Positions 20,639 to 30,781 of a stretch of DNA of 64,000 nucleotides are shown here, one piece after another. Position 1 is the first letter of the stretch. Every line of letters begins with the position of its first letter. The position numbers and the translations under genes were made by a program. The notes under the pieces are model-generated. The model worked only from the letters and a program-made list of their open reading frames with translations, had not been told where the DNA came from and did not search any database. Source of the DNA: Leyella stercorea (GTDB lineage: Bacteria > Bacteroidota > Bacteroidia > Bacteroidales > Bacteroidaceae); assembly GCF_019052365.1 (NCBI RefSeq), contig NZ_JAHQUY010000002.1:34722-98721 (forward strand), in the 5' to 3' direction.

Positions 20639-21724
20639 TTACTTGCGGAACTTTTCAGCCTGCTGCTGAATGAGCGCAGCGTCGTTGAAGTAGTCAATCT
20701 GCATTGCGCGACGCACCTCGTCCATTGTCTGAGCGGCTGTCTCGCGTGCAGCCTCCGAACCCTTACGCAGGATGTTGTAGATTTCGGGGATATCCTTCTC
20801 GTACTCTGCGCGGCGCTCGCGAATCGGGTCGAGCATCTTGTTGAGCACGTTGTTGAGGAACTTCTTCGTTGTGCCGTCGCCGATGCCGCCACGCACGTAG
20901 TGGTCCTTCAGCTCGTCGAGTGTCTTGTACTCGGGCCAGAACTCTGCGAAGTCGTCGGGTGTGCTGAACGCCTCAAGATATGTGAACACGGCGTTGCCTT
21001 CGAGGTTGCCCGGCTCGTCCATGCTCATACGCGGCGCACCGTTCGACATCTTCTTCACCTTCTTCCACACCTCAGCGGCTGAGTCAGAGAGGTAGATGCA
21101 GTTGCCGAGCGACTTCGACATCTTCTCCTTGCCGTCGGTGCCTGGCAGACGGCGTGCCGTAGCGTTCTCGGGCAGCATGATCTCCGGCTCAACGAGCACC
21201 TCGCTGTATGTCTGGTTGAAGCGGCGCACAAGTTCGCGTGTCACCTCAATCATCGGCTCCTGGTCTTCGCCTGCAGGTACGGTTGTAGCCTTGAACAGAG
21301 CGATGTCGGCAGCCTGGCTCACAGGGTAGCAGAAGAAGCCGAGCGGAATGTTAGCCTCGAAGTTGCGCATCTTTATCTCGGTCTTCACAGTCGGGTTGCG
21401 CTGCACGCGCGACACGGTGATGAGGTTCATCAGATAGGTAGTAAGCTCGGCGAGCTCCGGTATCTGACTCTGTATGAACAGCGTGCACTTCTCGGGGTCG
21501 AGACCAGCCGAGAGGTAGTCGAGCGCCACCTCAATGATGTTCTGGCGAATCTTTTCGGGGTTGTCTGCGTTGTCGGTGAGAGCCTGCACGTCAGCCATGA
21601 AGACGAACATGCGGTCGAAATCGCCAGCGTTCTGCAGTTCGACGCGGCGGCGGAGCGAGCCTACATAGTGACCCAAGTGGAGCTTACCTGTAGGACGGTC
21701 GCCCGTAAGAATTATCTTTCCCAT
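20639..21724 (-). CDS. trpS: Tryptophanyl-tRNA synthetase
   Basis: 361 residues from MGKIILTGDRPTG; a 20-residue upstream extension is rejected because it would run through the promoter. It is a class I synthetase: the HIGH-type motif is TGKLHLGHY and the KMSKS loop is KEKMSKSLGN. It charges the tRNA-Trp encoded 11 kb away. Its own promoter lies upstream and a shared hairpin lies downstream. I saw no T-box or leader-peptide attenuator. Confidence 0.97.
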   Translation of the reverse strand: MGKIILTGDRPTGKLHLGHYVGSLRRRVELQNAGDFDRMFVFMADVQALTDNADNPEKIRQNIIEVALDYLSAGLDPEKCTLFIQSQIPELAELTTYLMNLITVSRVQRNPTVKTEIKMRNFEANIPLGFFCYPVSQAADIALFKATTVPAGEDQEPMIEVTRELVRRFNQTYSEVLVEPEIMLPENATARRLPGTDGKEKMSKSLGNCIYLSDSAAEVWKKVKKMSNGAPRMSMDEPGNLEGNAVFTYLEAFSTPDDFAEFWPEYKTLDELKDHYVRGGIGDGTTKKFLNNVLNKMLDPIRERRAEYEKDIPEIYNILRKGSEAARETAAQTMDEVRRAMQIDYFNDAALIQQQAEKFRK

Positions 21725-21773
21725 ATTTTGTTTATTTTTTATTTCCTGTTTGTTTTTGTTTCCTATCAACCTA

Positions 21774-21781
21774 CAAAGGTA
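21774..21781 (-). promoter_or_regulatory. Promoter -7 element of trpS
   Basis: Minus-strand TACCTTTG with TTTTTG 20 bp upstream as the -33 element. Confidence 0.7.
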
Positions 21782-21856
21782 CATTATTTATAGGAATTGG
21801 GCAAAAACTTTGCCGTTTATCACAAGAATTGGGGCGTTTGAGCTACTCAGCCTCAT

Positions 21857-23422
21857 CTATTTCGCCCTTTCGCGGCGCAATACGTTCTGCAGGTCGAACA
21901 CGGTCTGTGCGTTTTCGAGCGCCACGTTGTGCTCCTCCTTAATGTCTTTCTGCATGTCGTAGAGCTGCGGTTGCGGGCTGTTGCCAGTCTCCACGCGTTC
22001 GCCGTTGAGCGTAGCCGCCCAGCCGATGGTCTTTGCGCCGTCGTTCGGCTCTATGTATTTCCACTGCTTTGTGCGCACGGAGAGCACGTGGTTGTTAGCC
22101 ATACCGATGACGTACGGACGATCGGTGCGGTCGTTGCCAAGGAGCGTACTGATGCGGTTCTCGCTGTCTACGGCAGCGCCCTTCGGTATGCGTGCGTTGA
22201 TGAGCGAACCGAACGACGCCAGCAAGTCGATATGCGAGAAGAGCGCTTCCGACGTTTCGCCTGCCTTCACGCCGCCTGCCTTCCAGCGCACGATGACGGG
22301 CACAGCCGTTCCGCCTTCGTAAGCCGAATACTTGCCCGAACGCCACGGCCCCTGCGGCGAGTGTCCGTTGAGCAGTTCGTCGGCGCGGTCTACATATCCG
22401 TCGTCGGTGACGGGTCCGTTGTCGCTGGTGAGCAGGATGATGGTGTTGTCGGCAATGCCGAGTCGGTCGAGCGTGCGCATAATCTCGCCCACCGACCAGT
22501 CGAACTGCACGATGGCGTCGCCGCGCAAGCCCATGCCGCTCTTGCCGCGGAATCGCTCGTGCGGGAATCTCGGCACATGCACGTCGTTCGTGGCGAAGTA
22601 CATGAAAAACGGGCGGTCGGCGTGCTGCTTGATGTAGTTGACGGCGTAGCCTGTTATCGAGTCGGCGATGTTCTCGTCCTTCCACAGCGCCTTACCTCCG
22701 CCCTTCATATATCCGATGCGTCCGATGCCGTTCACTATTGCTTGGTCGTGTCCGTGCGACGAGCGCAGGTTGTAGCACAGCTCTGGATGCTCGCGCGCCG
22801 TAGGTTCGCCCTCGAAGTTATGATAGTAGTTCACGTCGATTGGCGCCGACTCGTCGTAGTTAGCCACCATGCCGTCCTCGATAATCACGCAGGGCACACG
22901 ATCGGCAGTAGCCGCCATGATGTAGTGGTTGTCGAAACCAATGTCCGCAGGCGACGCCGGCAGCGGCGCGTTCCAGTCCTGCTCGCCGGTGCGGTCGCCC
23001 AGTCCTAAGTGCCACTTGCCTATAGCGCACGTAGCATAGCCCTGCGAGCGGAACATGTCGGCTATGGTGAACTGCTCGGGCTTTATAATCATCGCCGCAT
23101 TGCCCGGCGCCACGTCAGTGCCTGGTCGGCGCCACGGATACTCGCCTGTCAGGAGCGAGTAGCGCGACGGCGTTGAGGTAGAAGCCGCTGCATGGCAATC
23201 GGTGAAGCGCACACCTTCAGCAGCGAGTCGGTTCACGTTAGGCGTTTCGACGTTCTTCGCGCCGTAACATTCGAGGTCGCCGTAGCCGAGGTCGTCAGCC
23301 ACAATCATAATCACGTTCGGTCGCGACGTGTCCGCCTTCGCCCTCTGTTTCTTCGCCGCCATCGTCGGCTGTGTCGCCCACGCTGCGAGCAGCGAGAGCG
23401 CTATTGTCTTGTTTATCTGCAT
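21857..23422 (-). CDS. Exported sulfatase, family S1, Ser-type
   Basis: 521 residues from MQINKTIALSLLAAW, with a signal peptide of about 22 residues (TMAA end). The metal-binding VADDLGYGD lies at the N-terminus. The formylglycine site is S-T-P-S-R-Y-S-L-L-T-G (Ser83), so maturation needs a radical-SAM anSME enzyme rather than the Cys-type FGE. Later motifs include the SDNGP metal site. It probably removes sulfate from host or dietary glycans in the periplasm; the substrate is unknown. It lies 84 bp after aat on the same strand with no clear promoter between. No anSME gene is in the window. Confidence 0.9.
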   Translation of the reverse strand: MQINKTIALSLLAAWATQPTMAAKKQRAKADTSRPNVIMIVADDLGYGDLECYGAKNVETPNVNRLAAEGVRFTDCHAAASTSTPSRYSLLTGEYPWRRPGTDVAPGNAAMIIKPEQFTIADMFRSQGYATCAIGKWHLGLGDRTGEQDWNAPLPASPADIGFDNHYIMAATADRVPCVIIEDGMVANYDESAPIDVNYYHNFEGEPTAREHPELCYNLRSSHGHDQAIVNGIGRIGYMKGGGKALWKDENIADSITGYAVNYIKQHADRPFFMYFATNDVHVPRFPHERFRGKSGMGLRGDAIVQFDWSVGEIMRTLDRLGIADNTIILLTSDNGPVTDDGYVDRADELLNGHSPQGPWRSGKYSAYEGGTAVPVIVRWKAGGVKAGETSEALFSHIDLLASFGSLINARIPKGAAVDSENRISTLLGNDRTDRPYVIGMANNHVLSVRTKQWKYIEPNDGAKTIGWAATLNGERVETGNSPQPQLYDMQKDIKEEHNVALENAQTVFDLQNVLRRERAK

Positions 23423-23506
23423 ATTTGTTTGATTTGTTTTAGTAGTTTCTATTATTTTAATACAACTTATATATAAGCGTAGCAACGGCAAGCATGCCGT
23501 AGTCTC

Positions 23507-24157
23507 CTATATTTGCTGCAGAATCTTCATATACTCCTTGTAGGAGATGGTGCGTCCGCCCATCGACTTGAGGTGCGGCGTTTCTATCTGGCAGTCTATC
23601 ATCAGTCCGCCGTTCTCCTGCATGAACTCGGCGAGGAAGATCAGCGCGAGCTTGCTTGCGCTGGGCACGAGCGAGAACATGCTCTCGCCGATGAAGCAGC
23701 GTCCGAGCGTAACGCCGTAGAGTCCGCCCACGAGTCGGTCGCCCTCCCACACCTCCACGCTCTGCGCGAGGTTCTGGCGGTGCAGCTCGGTGTATGCACG
23801 GATGATGTCCTCGCTAAGCCACGCCCCTTCCGAGTCGTAGCGTCCGTCGGCTTTCTGGCAGCCGCGTATCACGCCGTCGAAGTCATCGCCGATAGACACG
23901 TCGTACTTGCCCTTGTTAATCAGCGTGCGCATCGAGTGCGACACGTGTATCTCGTTGGGGAAGATGACGAAGCGCTCCTGCGGACAGTACCACAGCGGCT
24001 CGTCGTAGTCGCGGAACGAGAACCACGGAAAGATGCCATGACTGTATGCGAGCAGCAGTCGGTCGACGGAGAGGTCGCCGCCAACGCACAGGAGTCCGTC
24101 GGGCTCCACGTCTACGGGCTGAGGAAATATCAGTTCTTTACCTATTCTGTATATCAT
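23507..24157 (-). CDS. aat: Leucyl/phenylalanyl-tRNA-protein transferase
   Basis: 216 residues. It transfers Leu or Phe from tRNA onto N-terminal Arg or Lys of proteins, creating a primary N-degron. Family hallmarks seen: PDGLLCVGGDLSVDRLLLAY, GIFPWFS, WYCPQERFVI and SVEVWEGDRLVGGLYGVTLG. It is the last gene of the clpS-clpA-aat operon, 11 bp after clpA, so the enzyme that makes the degron is co-expressed with the adaptor and unfoldase that read it. Confidence 0.96.
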   Translation of the reverse strand: MIYRIGKELIFPQPVDVEPDGLLCVGGDLSVDRLLLAYSHGIFPWFSFRDYDEPLWYCPQERFVIFPNEIHVSHSMRTLINKGKYDVSIGDDFDGVIRGCQKADGRYDSEGAWLSEDIIRAYTELHRQNLAQSVEVWEGDRLVGGLYGVTLGRCFIGESMFSLVPSASKLALIFLAEFMQENGGLMIDCQIETPHLKSMGGRTISYKEYMKILQQI

Positions 24158-24168
24158 AATGTGGAATG

Positions 24169-26379
24169 TTACGCAAGTCGCAATGCGCCGTCCTTTACAT
24201 CGACAACGGCATCGCCACTTTTCTTCAATCGTCCGAACAGTATCTCTCTCATCAGCAGCGGCTTGAGCATCGAGCCGATGACGCGGTCGAGCTCTCGCGC
24301 TCCGTACTCGGGCGTGAAGCCCTTTGTGAGGAGCAGTTCGCGAGCCTCGGCGCTGAGGTGCAGCGTCACATTCTTTGCGCTGAGCTTGGTCTGCAGCTGC
24401 GCGAGCTTCTTGTCGAGGATGAGCGATGCCATCTGGCGCGACATATCGTGGAAGACAACGATGTCGGTGAGGCGGTTGATGAACTCGGGCTTGAACGTCT
24501 TCTTCACTGTAGTGAGCATGGCGTCGCCGCGCGACACGCTGCCCGTGAATCCGATGCTGGCGCGCGAGGCGTACTGCGCTCCGGCGTTGGAGGTCATGAT
24601 GATGATGGCGTTGCGGAAGTCGGCACGCTCGCCGTGGTTGTCGGTGAGCGCGGCGTAGTCCATCATCTGCAGGAAGATGTTGAAGATGTCGGGGTGCGCC
24701 TTCTCTATCTCGTCGAAGAGCAGCACGCAGTTGGGCGTCTTGCGCACGGCTGCCGTGAGCAGTCCGCCGTCTTCGTAGCCCACGTATCCTGCCGGCGAAC
24801 CGATGAGCTTCGCCACGGCGTGCTTCTCGGCGTACTCGCTCATGTCGAAGCGCACGAGCTTCATGCCCATTCGCTCTGAGAGCACGCGCGCCACCTCGGT
24901 CTTGCCGACGCCGGTCGGACCGACGAAGAGCAGACTTGCCATCGGCTTGGTGTCGTCGGCGAGTCCGGCTTTCGACATCTGCACAGCCTCAACCACACGG
25001 CCTACGGCTTCGTCCTGACCGAATATCTCCTTCTTTATGTCGCTCTCCAGCGTGCGCAGCGCGTCGTTCGACTGCTCCTTGAGTGCTTCGGCGTCAATCT
25101 TGCAGACGCGTGCGAGAATGTCGGTGACGAGCCGGCGGTCTACGGTCTGACGCTTCTGCGTGGTGAGCGGATGGGTCTCGCGGTAGGCGCCTGCCTCGTC
25201 GATGAGGTCGATTGCCTTGTCGGGCAGGAAGCGGTCGCGTATGTGCTTGGCGGCGCTGCGCACGGCGAACTCAACGACGCCCGCAGCGTACTTCACGCCG
25301 TGGAACTTCTCGTAGCTCGGGCGCAGGCCCTCCACGATGCGTATGGCGTCGTCTACCGACGGCTCGGCGATGTCTATCTGCTGGAAGCGGCGCACGAGCG
25401 ACTTCTGCTTGGCTATGTAGCGGTTGTACTCGTCGTATGTGGTCGATCCGATGAAGCGTATCGCTCCGCTCTCAAGATAAGGCTTCAGCATGTTAGAGGC
25501 GTCGAGCGATGCATCGCCGTTGCGTCCGGCTCCGATGAGGTTGTGTATCTCGTCGATGCAGAGAATGGCGTTGCCCTCCTGCGCGAGTCCTTCCATCACC
25601 ATCTTTATGCGCTTCTCGAAGTCGCCCCTGAACTGTGTGCCTGCCACCATCGTGCCCATATCCATCATGTAGACGCGTGCTCCGCGCAGGCGTTCGGGCA
25701 CTGCGCCACGCTCTATGAGGGCGGTGAGTCCGTAGATGAGCGCTGTCTTGCCCACGCCCGGCTCGCCCACGTGCAGCGGGTTGTTCTTGTCCTTGCGGCA
25801 GAGCACCTGCATAGTGCGCTCCAGTTCGGCTTCGCGACCGATGAGCGGGTTATGGTCGGCGTATGTGTCGTTGACGCAGGTGACGAGCTTGCGCCACGGT
25901 GCGGGGGCGTTGGCGTCGCCGCCGTCAGCCGCTTCGCCCGTTTCGTCTACGGCGTATGCCGACACGAGCGACTGCATGAACTCGCCCTTCTCGTCGCCCG
26001 TGAACTGGTCGAGAAGATAGGCTGCCTGCGAGTCGTTGAGCATGAGCATAGCTGCCACGACGTGCGGCACGTCGAGCGTGTCCTGGTCGGAGTATTGCGC
26101 CTGCTTGATGGCGAGCGACATCATCTCTGAGAACTGCTGCGAGCCTTCGATGACGTACTTCTGTGTCTCGGGCACCACCTCCATCGACAGGAATTCCTTC
26201 TCGAGTTGTGTGATGAGCCACGAGGCGTCGTGGGGCAGCAATTCGCTGGCGCTTGCGAACTGGTCTTGTGAGGCAAAGGCGTAGAGCACGTGCTCCGGCG
26301 TCACGAACTCGTGGCGCCAGAAGTCGCAGTCTTCGATTGCCTGCTTTATTGCGTTTGCTAAATTCTTGCTGTTGTTCAT
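24169..26379 (-). CDS. clpA: Clp protease ATP-binding subunit ClpA
   Basis: 736 residues. Clp N-domain at about residues 1-140, where ClpS docks; AAA-1 Walker [10 protein letters not shown] with the downstream CIDEIHN; a short middle region without the ClpB coiled coil; AAA-2 Walker [10 protein letters not shown] and LLFDEIEKA. The lack of the long M-domain and the clpS neighbour identify ClpA, not ClpB or ClpC. It unfolds N-degron substrates for ClpP. It begins 3 bp after the clpS stop. Confidence 0.96.
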   Translation of the reverse strand: MNNSKNLANAIKQAIEDCDFWRHEFVTPEHVLYAFASQDQFASASELLPHDASWLITQLEKEFLSMEVVPETQKYVIEGSQQFSEMMSLAIKQAQYSDQDTLDVPHVVAAMLMLNDSQAAYLLDQFTGDEKGEFMQSLVSAYAVDETGEAADGGDANAPAPWRKLVTCVNDTYADHNPLIGREAELERTMQVLCRKDKNNPLHVGEPGVGKTALIYGLTALIERGAVPERLRGARVYMMDMGTMVAGTQFRGDFEKRIKMVMEGLAQEGNAILCIDEIHNLIGAGRNGDASLDASNMLKPYLESGAIRFIGSTTYDEYNRYIAKQKSLVRRFQQIDIAEPSVDDAIRIVEGLRPSYEKFHGVKYAAGVVEFAVRSAAKHIRDRFLPDKAIDLIDEAGAYRETHPLTTQKRQTVDRRLVTDILARVCKIDAEALKEQSNDALRTLESDIKKEIFGQDEAVGRVVEAVQMSKAGLADDTKPMASLLFVGPTGVGKTEVARVLSERMGMKLVRFDMSEYAEKHAVAKLIGSPAGYVGYEDGGLLTAAVRKTPNCVLLFDEIEKAHPDIFNIFLQMMDYAALTDNHGERADFRNAIIIMTSNAGAQYASRASIGFTGSVSRGDAMLTTVKKTFKPEFINRLTDIVVFHDMSRQMASLILDKKLAQLQTKLSAKNVTLHLSAEARELLLTKGFTPEYGARELDRVIGSMLKPLLMREILFGRLKKSGDAVVDVKDGALRLA

Positions 26380-26382
26380 ATT

Positions 26383-26685
26383 TCATTCCGGTTTGCATTC
26401 GAGGCGCAGCGGGAAGTTCTCTTCGCGCGCCATCATCGTGGCCTTTCTCACCTTCGATATCGCCACGTCGTAGCTGTATATGCCCACCACGGCGCTGCCG
26501 CTCTTGTGCACGGCGAGCATAAGGGCTTCTGCCTCCTCCGCCGACTTGAAGAAGACGGAGGTGAGCACGAGCACCACGAACTCCATCGTCGTGAAGTCGT
26601 CGTTGTAGATTATCACCTTGTAGCGGCGCGGCTCGCGGAGGTTGGTGTGGGTGCGGTCGCGCACGGCGGTCTGTTCTTTTGCCAT
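26383..26685 (-). CDS. clpS: ClpS N-degron adaptor
   Basis: 100 residues. The N-terminal tail is unstructured; the core carries the substrate-pocket motif YNDDFTTMEFVV and the conserved KSGSAVVGIYSYDVAISK strand-helix. It selects proteins with N-terminal Leu, Phe, Trp or Tyr and hands them to ClpA. It lies 13 bp after the hydrolase gene and 3 bp before clpA. Confidence 0.96.
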   Translation of the reverse strand: MAKEQTAVRDRTHTNLREPRRYKVIIYNDDFTTMEFVVLVLTSVFFKSAEEAEALMLAVHKSGSAVVGIYSYDVAISKVRKATMMAREENFPLRLECKPE

Positions 26686-26698
26686 TGTTTTTTTAAAG

Positions 26699-27715
26699 TT
26701 ACTGCCCTCCGAGTCGGTCGAAGAACACTATTATCTCTTCCCATGTCTTGAACTCGTCGCTGCCCCACTCTATCTGCGTGCCCATGAATTCGGGCTGCTC
26801 CTGCAGCGTGGGCTTCGGTTGTGCGGCGGGCGTGATGAGATAGTCGCCGTAGAGCATCTGGCGCTGGTTGGTGAAGACGATGCGTCCCCAAGCCGGAGCA
26901 CTCAGGAACTGCTCCACCCAGCGTGTGTCGTCCACCATCTGCTGCGCATTGTCTGACGGCGACGGCGCCACGATGTACACGTTGTAGTGCTCGATGAGCA
27001 TCTCGTAAGCCTTGTGCATAGACGCCGTGGCGTTGCCGTACGAGTCGCGCAGCGTCTCGATGTCTACGTATACGACGGGGCGCTCGCGGCCTTCCTGTCG
27101 GTCGTCGATGTAGCGTATCACGGGTATGAGATAGTGCATCGCCACCTTGTCGGTCAGGCGGTGCTCGCCGTGGAAGCCTATCGCCGTAGGATAGTGCTCG
27201 TGGTAGAGGTCGTAGGTGTGCACTACAGGGTCGTTGTCGCCGAAGAGTGCGATGACGCGTGTGCGCTCGTCGGGGTCGGCGGCGTGCTCGAAGTTGTGCG
27301 TAGTCATCTCCTGATACTCCTTTATGAGTCCCTTCGTCACGATGAACTCCTGCACTCCGTCCTCGCGCGGGTTCTGAAACACCTGCTTGCCCGTGAACTT
27401 CGACATGGTGTCGCCCATCTCGAAGGCTGGGTTCACCAGTATGCGGTCGAATCCGGTGAGCATCTCGGTATACATGCCGCCCATCGACGTGCCTATGATG
27501 AGGTCGGGCTGCTCCTCGGCTGCCATCGCCTTCAGCATCTGCAGTCCTTCTTCGGGATGCAGCGGAATGTCGCGCGCCACAACCGTAGCGTTGGGCATCA
27601 GCGTGCGCAGCATCTGCACCGTGCCCGACTGTGCCGACGAACCGAAACCGTGTACATACATCAGTTTCTTGCCCCGCATAAGCTCGGGGTATTGCTTTAC
27701 AAATTGATTTTCCAT
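26699..27715 (-). CDS. YqiA-like alpha/beta hydrolase fused to a HAD-type 5'-nucleotidase-like domain
   Basis: 338 residues from MENQFVKQY. Residues 1-200 are a YqiA/YcfP-type esterase: VHGFGSSAQS, nucleophile Ser77 in GTSMGG, Asp in FGDNDPVV (about 161) and His185 in GEHRL. Residues 213-338 resemble cytosolic 5'(3')-nucleotidases of the HAD fold (YVDIET, APSPSDN, RWVEQFL, RIVFTNQRQ, GDYLI, WGSDEFKTWEE). The catalytic D-x-D-x-T is altered to D-I-E-T and the usual Asp pair after GDYLI is missing, so this half is probably inactive. It is the first gene of the clpS-clpA-aat operon. The substrate is unknown. Confidence 0.75.
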   Translation of the reverse strand: MENQFVKQYPELMRGKKLMYVHGFGSSAQSGTVQMLRTLMPNATVVARDIPLHPEEGLQMLKAMAAEEQPDLIIGTSMGGMYTEMLTGFDRILVNPAFEMGDTMSKFTGKQVFQNPREDGVQEFIVTKGLIKEYQEMTTHNFEHAADPDERTRVIALFGDNDPVVHTYDLYHEHYPTAIGFHGEHRLTDKVAMHYLIPVIRYIDDRQEGRERPVVYVDIETLRDSYGNATASMHKAYEMLIEHYNVYIVAPSPSDNAQQMVDDTRWVEQFLSAPAWGRIVFTNQRQMLYGDYLITPAAQPKPTLQEQPEFMGTQIEWGSDEFKTWEEIIVFFDRLGGQ

Positions 27716-27774
27716 TGTCGCTTGTCTTACAAACATTTGTGATGGGGTGCGCTTGTCTTATATAAAGAGATGTG

Positions 27775-27782
27775 CAAAGTTA
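27775..27782 (-). promoter_or_regulatory. Promoter -7 element of the hydrolase-clpS-clpA-aat operon
   Basis: Minus-strand TAACTTTG with TTTTG exactly 19 bp upstream, 60 bp before the hydrolase start. No other promoter match is apparent further down, so the four genes look like one transcript. Confidence 0.75.
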
Positions 27783-27859
27783 CAAAAACACAGGTTTACG
27801 GCAAAATATAGCTTGTCATATTCTGTAGTTTTCTGCGATTTGCACATCATAACATACGA

Positions 27860-27960
27860 GTAATGATTGTTACCACGAACTGGTAACGATGTTACCTCTG
27901 CGCGGTAACGTTGTTACCTGTATGCGGTAATGGCGTTACCACAGCGCGGTAATCACATTA
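27860..27960. repeat. 22-bp-period GGTAAC/GTTACC tandem repeat, locus 2
   Basis: Four and a half units: the first is 23 bp (27860), then units start at 27883, 27905, 27927 and 27949 with exact 22-bp spacing. Several contain the full palindrome GGTAAC-N3-GTTACC; spacers end in GCG. It lies 80 bp upstream of the N-degron operon's -7 element, in the 416-bp gap 27716-28131. The gap otherwise holds only the promoter and the next gene's terminator. Confidence 0.85.
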
Positions 27961-28051
27961 TTTGTTGGGCTTTCAGCCCGTCTTTGACCGCCATATTAGT
28001 TTTACCGGACAGTAACAGTTAGGCTTTAGCAGGTATTCGTCGGGGTTAAAC

Positions 28052-28106
28052 AAAAAAAGAGGAGTGTGGAATGTGCGGAAACCGGTCCACACACTCCACA
28101 CTCCTC
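28052..28106 (-). terminator. Terminator of the poly-Asp lipoprotein gene
   Basis: Outer arms GAGGAGTGTGGA and TCCACACTCCTC close an inner GTGCGG..CCGGT stem; T7 follows on the minus strand. Confidence 0.85.
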
Positions 28107-28131
28107 ATTTATAGAAGTTAGGATATGTATT

Positions 28132-29193
28132 TTAATACTTTGCGCTGAATGTAGCTACAGACAACGTGCGGAAGAGTACGCCGTCCTCGGTGTCCATGAA
28201 GTCGCCGTAGATGCGCATCTGCTTGCCATCGAAGCGCACTGTCATGTCGGCGAAGTCGTTGTCGTCGTCGTCATCATCATCGTCGTCGTCCCAGTCGAAC
28301 GTCTCCCAGCAGCGCAAAACGCCGTTATAAGGGTCAGTCCACTCCCATGTTCCGATTTCAACATCGCCGTCTACGTAGAAGCAAACGAAGGTGCCGCACG
28401 GCGAGAAGATCACGCGGTAGCAGTAGTCGTCATTGTCGTCAATGAGGTCGTCCTCGTCGAAGCCCATGCCCTTGCCCTCAGGAGTGAGCGTTGTCTGCTG
28501 CATAACGCGGCCTTTCTCGAGCCACTGCTTGCCGTAGCCGATCATCACGTCGCCGGCGAGCAGCCAGTTCTCTGCGCTGTCCATTCTCCACGAGCGGCAG
28601 ATATGGCGGAGCGGGTCGTCCTGTTTGGTGGTTGTATCAATGGTGACGGTGATTGTTATAGACATGCCGAGACTGTTGGTGTATGTCACAGTGGCTGTTC
28701 CTGTCAGCTTTCCGTCCTTTATCTCTATCTTGGTGTTGTTGCTCAGCTGATAAACGCCTTCCTTAACGCGAGTGTATGTACCGTAGATGTAGAGACCGCC
28801 GTCGATGACAATCGTGCCGCTGGCGTCAACGGCGCGTGTCTTTAGCGGCTGACCGCCCGACTTCTTGAACATTGTCGAACCGTCGGCTGCGCGCGTTACG
28901 CTCATCTTGCTCTTGGGCAGCTTGCCTGCCTTCGGACTTGTGATGAGGAAGTGGCCGTCGGCGAAAAGCTCAATCGAGGCGAACTCCTGGTTGGTATTGC
29001 CCCACGACTTCACGTTCAGCTTGATGGCGTCGTCGGCATTCTTCTCCTTGTCGCAATTGCCTACTTTAAATTCTTTTGATGGCTTGGCGCTGTCTGGTAC
29101 GCCCAACTGTCCATTGTTATCGTCGCTGTCGCAAGCTGTAAAACCAAAAGCTACCAGGGCGATAAGAAACGAGAAAAGAGTTTTTTTAATCAT
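28132..29193 (-). CDS. Lipoprotein of unknown function with a poly-Asp tract
   Basis: 353 residues. A signal peptide (MIKKTLFSFLIALVAFGF) ends in the lipobox FTAC, so it is lipid-anchored. The body is rich in beta-strand-like segments. Near the C-terminus (about residue 310) is a run of ten Asp (with DWD before it and ND after) encoded by GTC/ATC-type repeats on the plus strand; it could bind Ca or be a simple slippage tract. No family is recognised. It has its own promoter and terminator. Confidence 0.8.
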   Translation of the reverse strand: MIKKTLFSFLIALVAFGFTACDSDDNNGQLGVPDSAKPSKEFKVGNCDKEKNADDAIKLNVKSWGNTNQEFASIELFADGHFLITSPKAGKLPKSKMSVTRAADGSTMFKKSGGQPLKTRAVDASGTIVIDGGLYIYGTYTRVKEGVYQLSNNTKIEIKDGKLTGTATVTYTNSLGMSITITVTIDTTTKQDDPLRHICRSWRMDSAENWLLAGDVMIGYGKQWLEKGRVMQQTTLTPEGKGMGFDEDDLIDDNDDYCYRVIFSPCGTFVCFYVDGDVEIGTWEWTDPYNGVLRCWETFDWDDDDDDDDDDNDFADMTVRFDGKQMRIYGDFMDTEDGVLFRTLSVATFSAKY

Positions 29194-29312
29194 AATAATA
29201 GGTTTTTAAATTAATAGATAGAGTTAACAGATAAGTATGTGTGTTTTTGTTATCATTTCAGTCGTTTTTGATGCATAAACGAAAGACTTACACACGTTTC
29301 ATATACTGATTG

Positions 29313-29320
29313 CAAAGATA
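29313..29320 (-). promoter_or_regulatory. Promoter -7 element of the poly-Asp lipoprotein gene
   Basis: Minus-strand TATCTTTG with CTTG 20 bp upstream; the 5' leader would be about 115 nt. Besides this and the esterase terminator, the 330-bp gap 29194-29523 shows nothing. Confidence 0.65.
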
Positions 29321-29386
29321 TGCGTTAAAAATATACGCAACAAGAAGATATTCCTAAAAATCCTAAAAACGCAGCAAGCGTTTAGT

Positions 29387-29448
29387 TAAAAAAATATTGC
29401 TGTCTGCCAAAAGTCTTCGGAAATAAGAAGCTTTTAGCTGACAGCAAT
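29387..29448 (-). terminator. Terminator of the TonB-type barrel/esterase unit
   Basis: Long imperfect stem (ATTGCTGTC paired with GACAGCAAT, inner AAAAG with CTTTT) followed by a T-rich run on the minus strand. Confidence 0.8.
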
Positions 29449-29523
29449 AAAATATGTACTAATTCTTTAATTTTTGTTTTATGCTTTGCCTATTGTTTCA
29501 AGTGCATTATTGCTCAAAGTGCA

Positions 29524-30711
<1,188 letters not shown>

Positions 30712-30781
30712 TTAAATGGTTATTATGTATTCCTATTACTTATTTATACTACTTGTCTATACTGTCTGTTCTACTCTGACT

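Noticed and set aside
21929-23008. 359-codon open frame on the plus strand
   Set aside because: Antisense to the sulfatase, whose motifs are clear; no promoter and no family signature.
23513-24658. 381-codon open frame on the plus strand
   Set aside because: Antisense to aat and the end of clpA, both certain genes.
27860-27960. CRISPR array or replication iterons
   Set aside because: Units are 22 bp with no unique spacers, no cas genes, and no dnaA, rep gene or DnaA-box cluster nearby.
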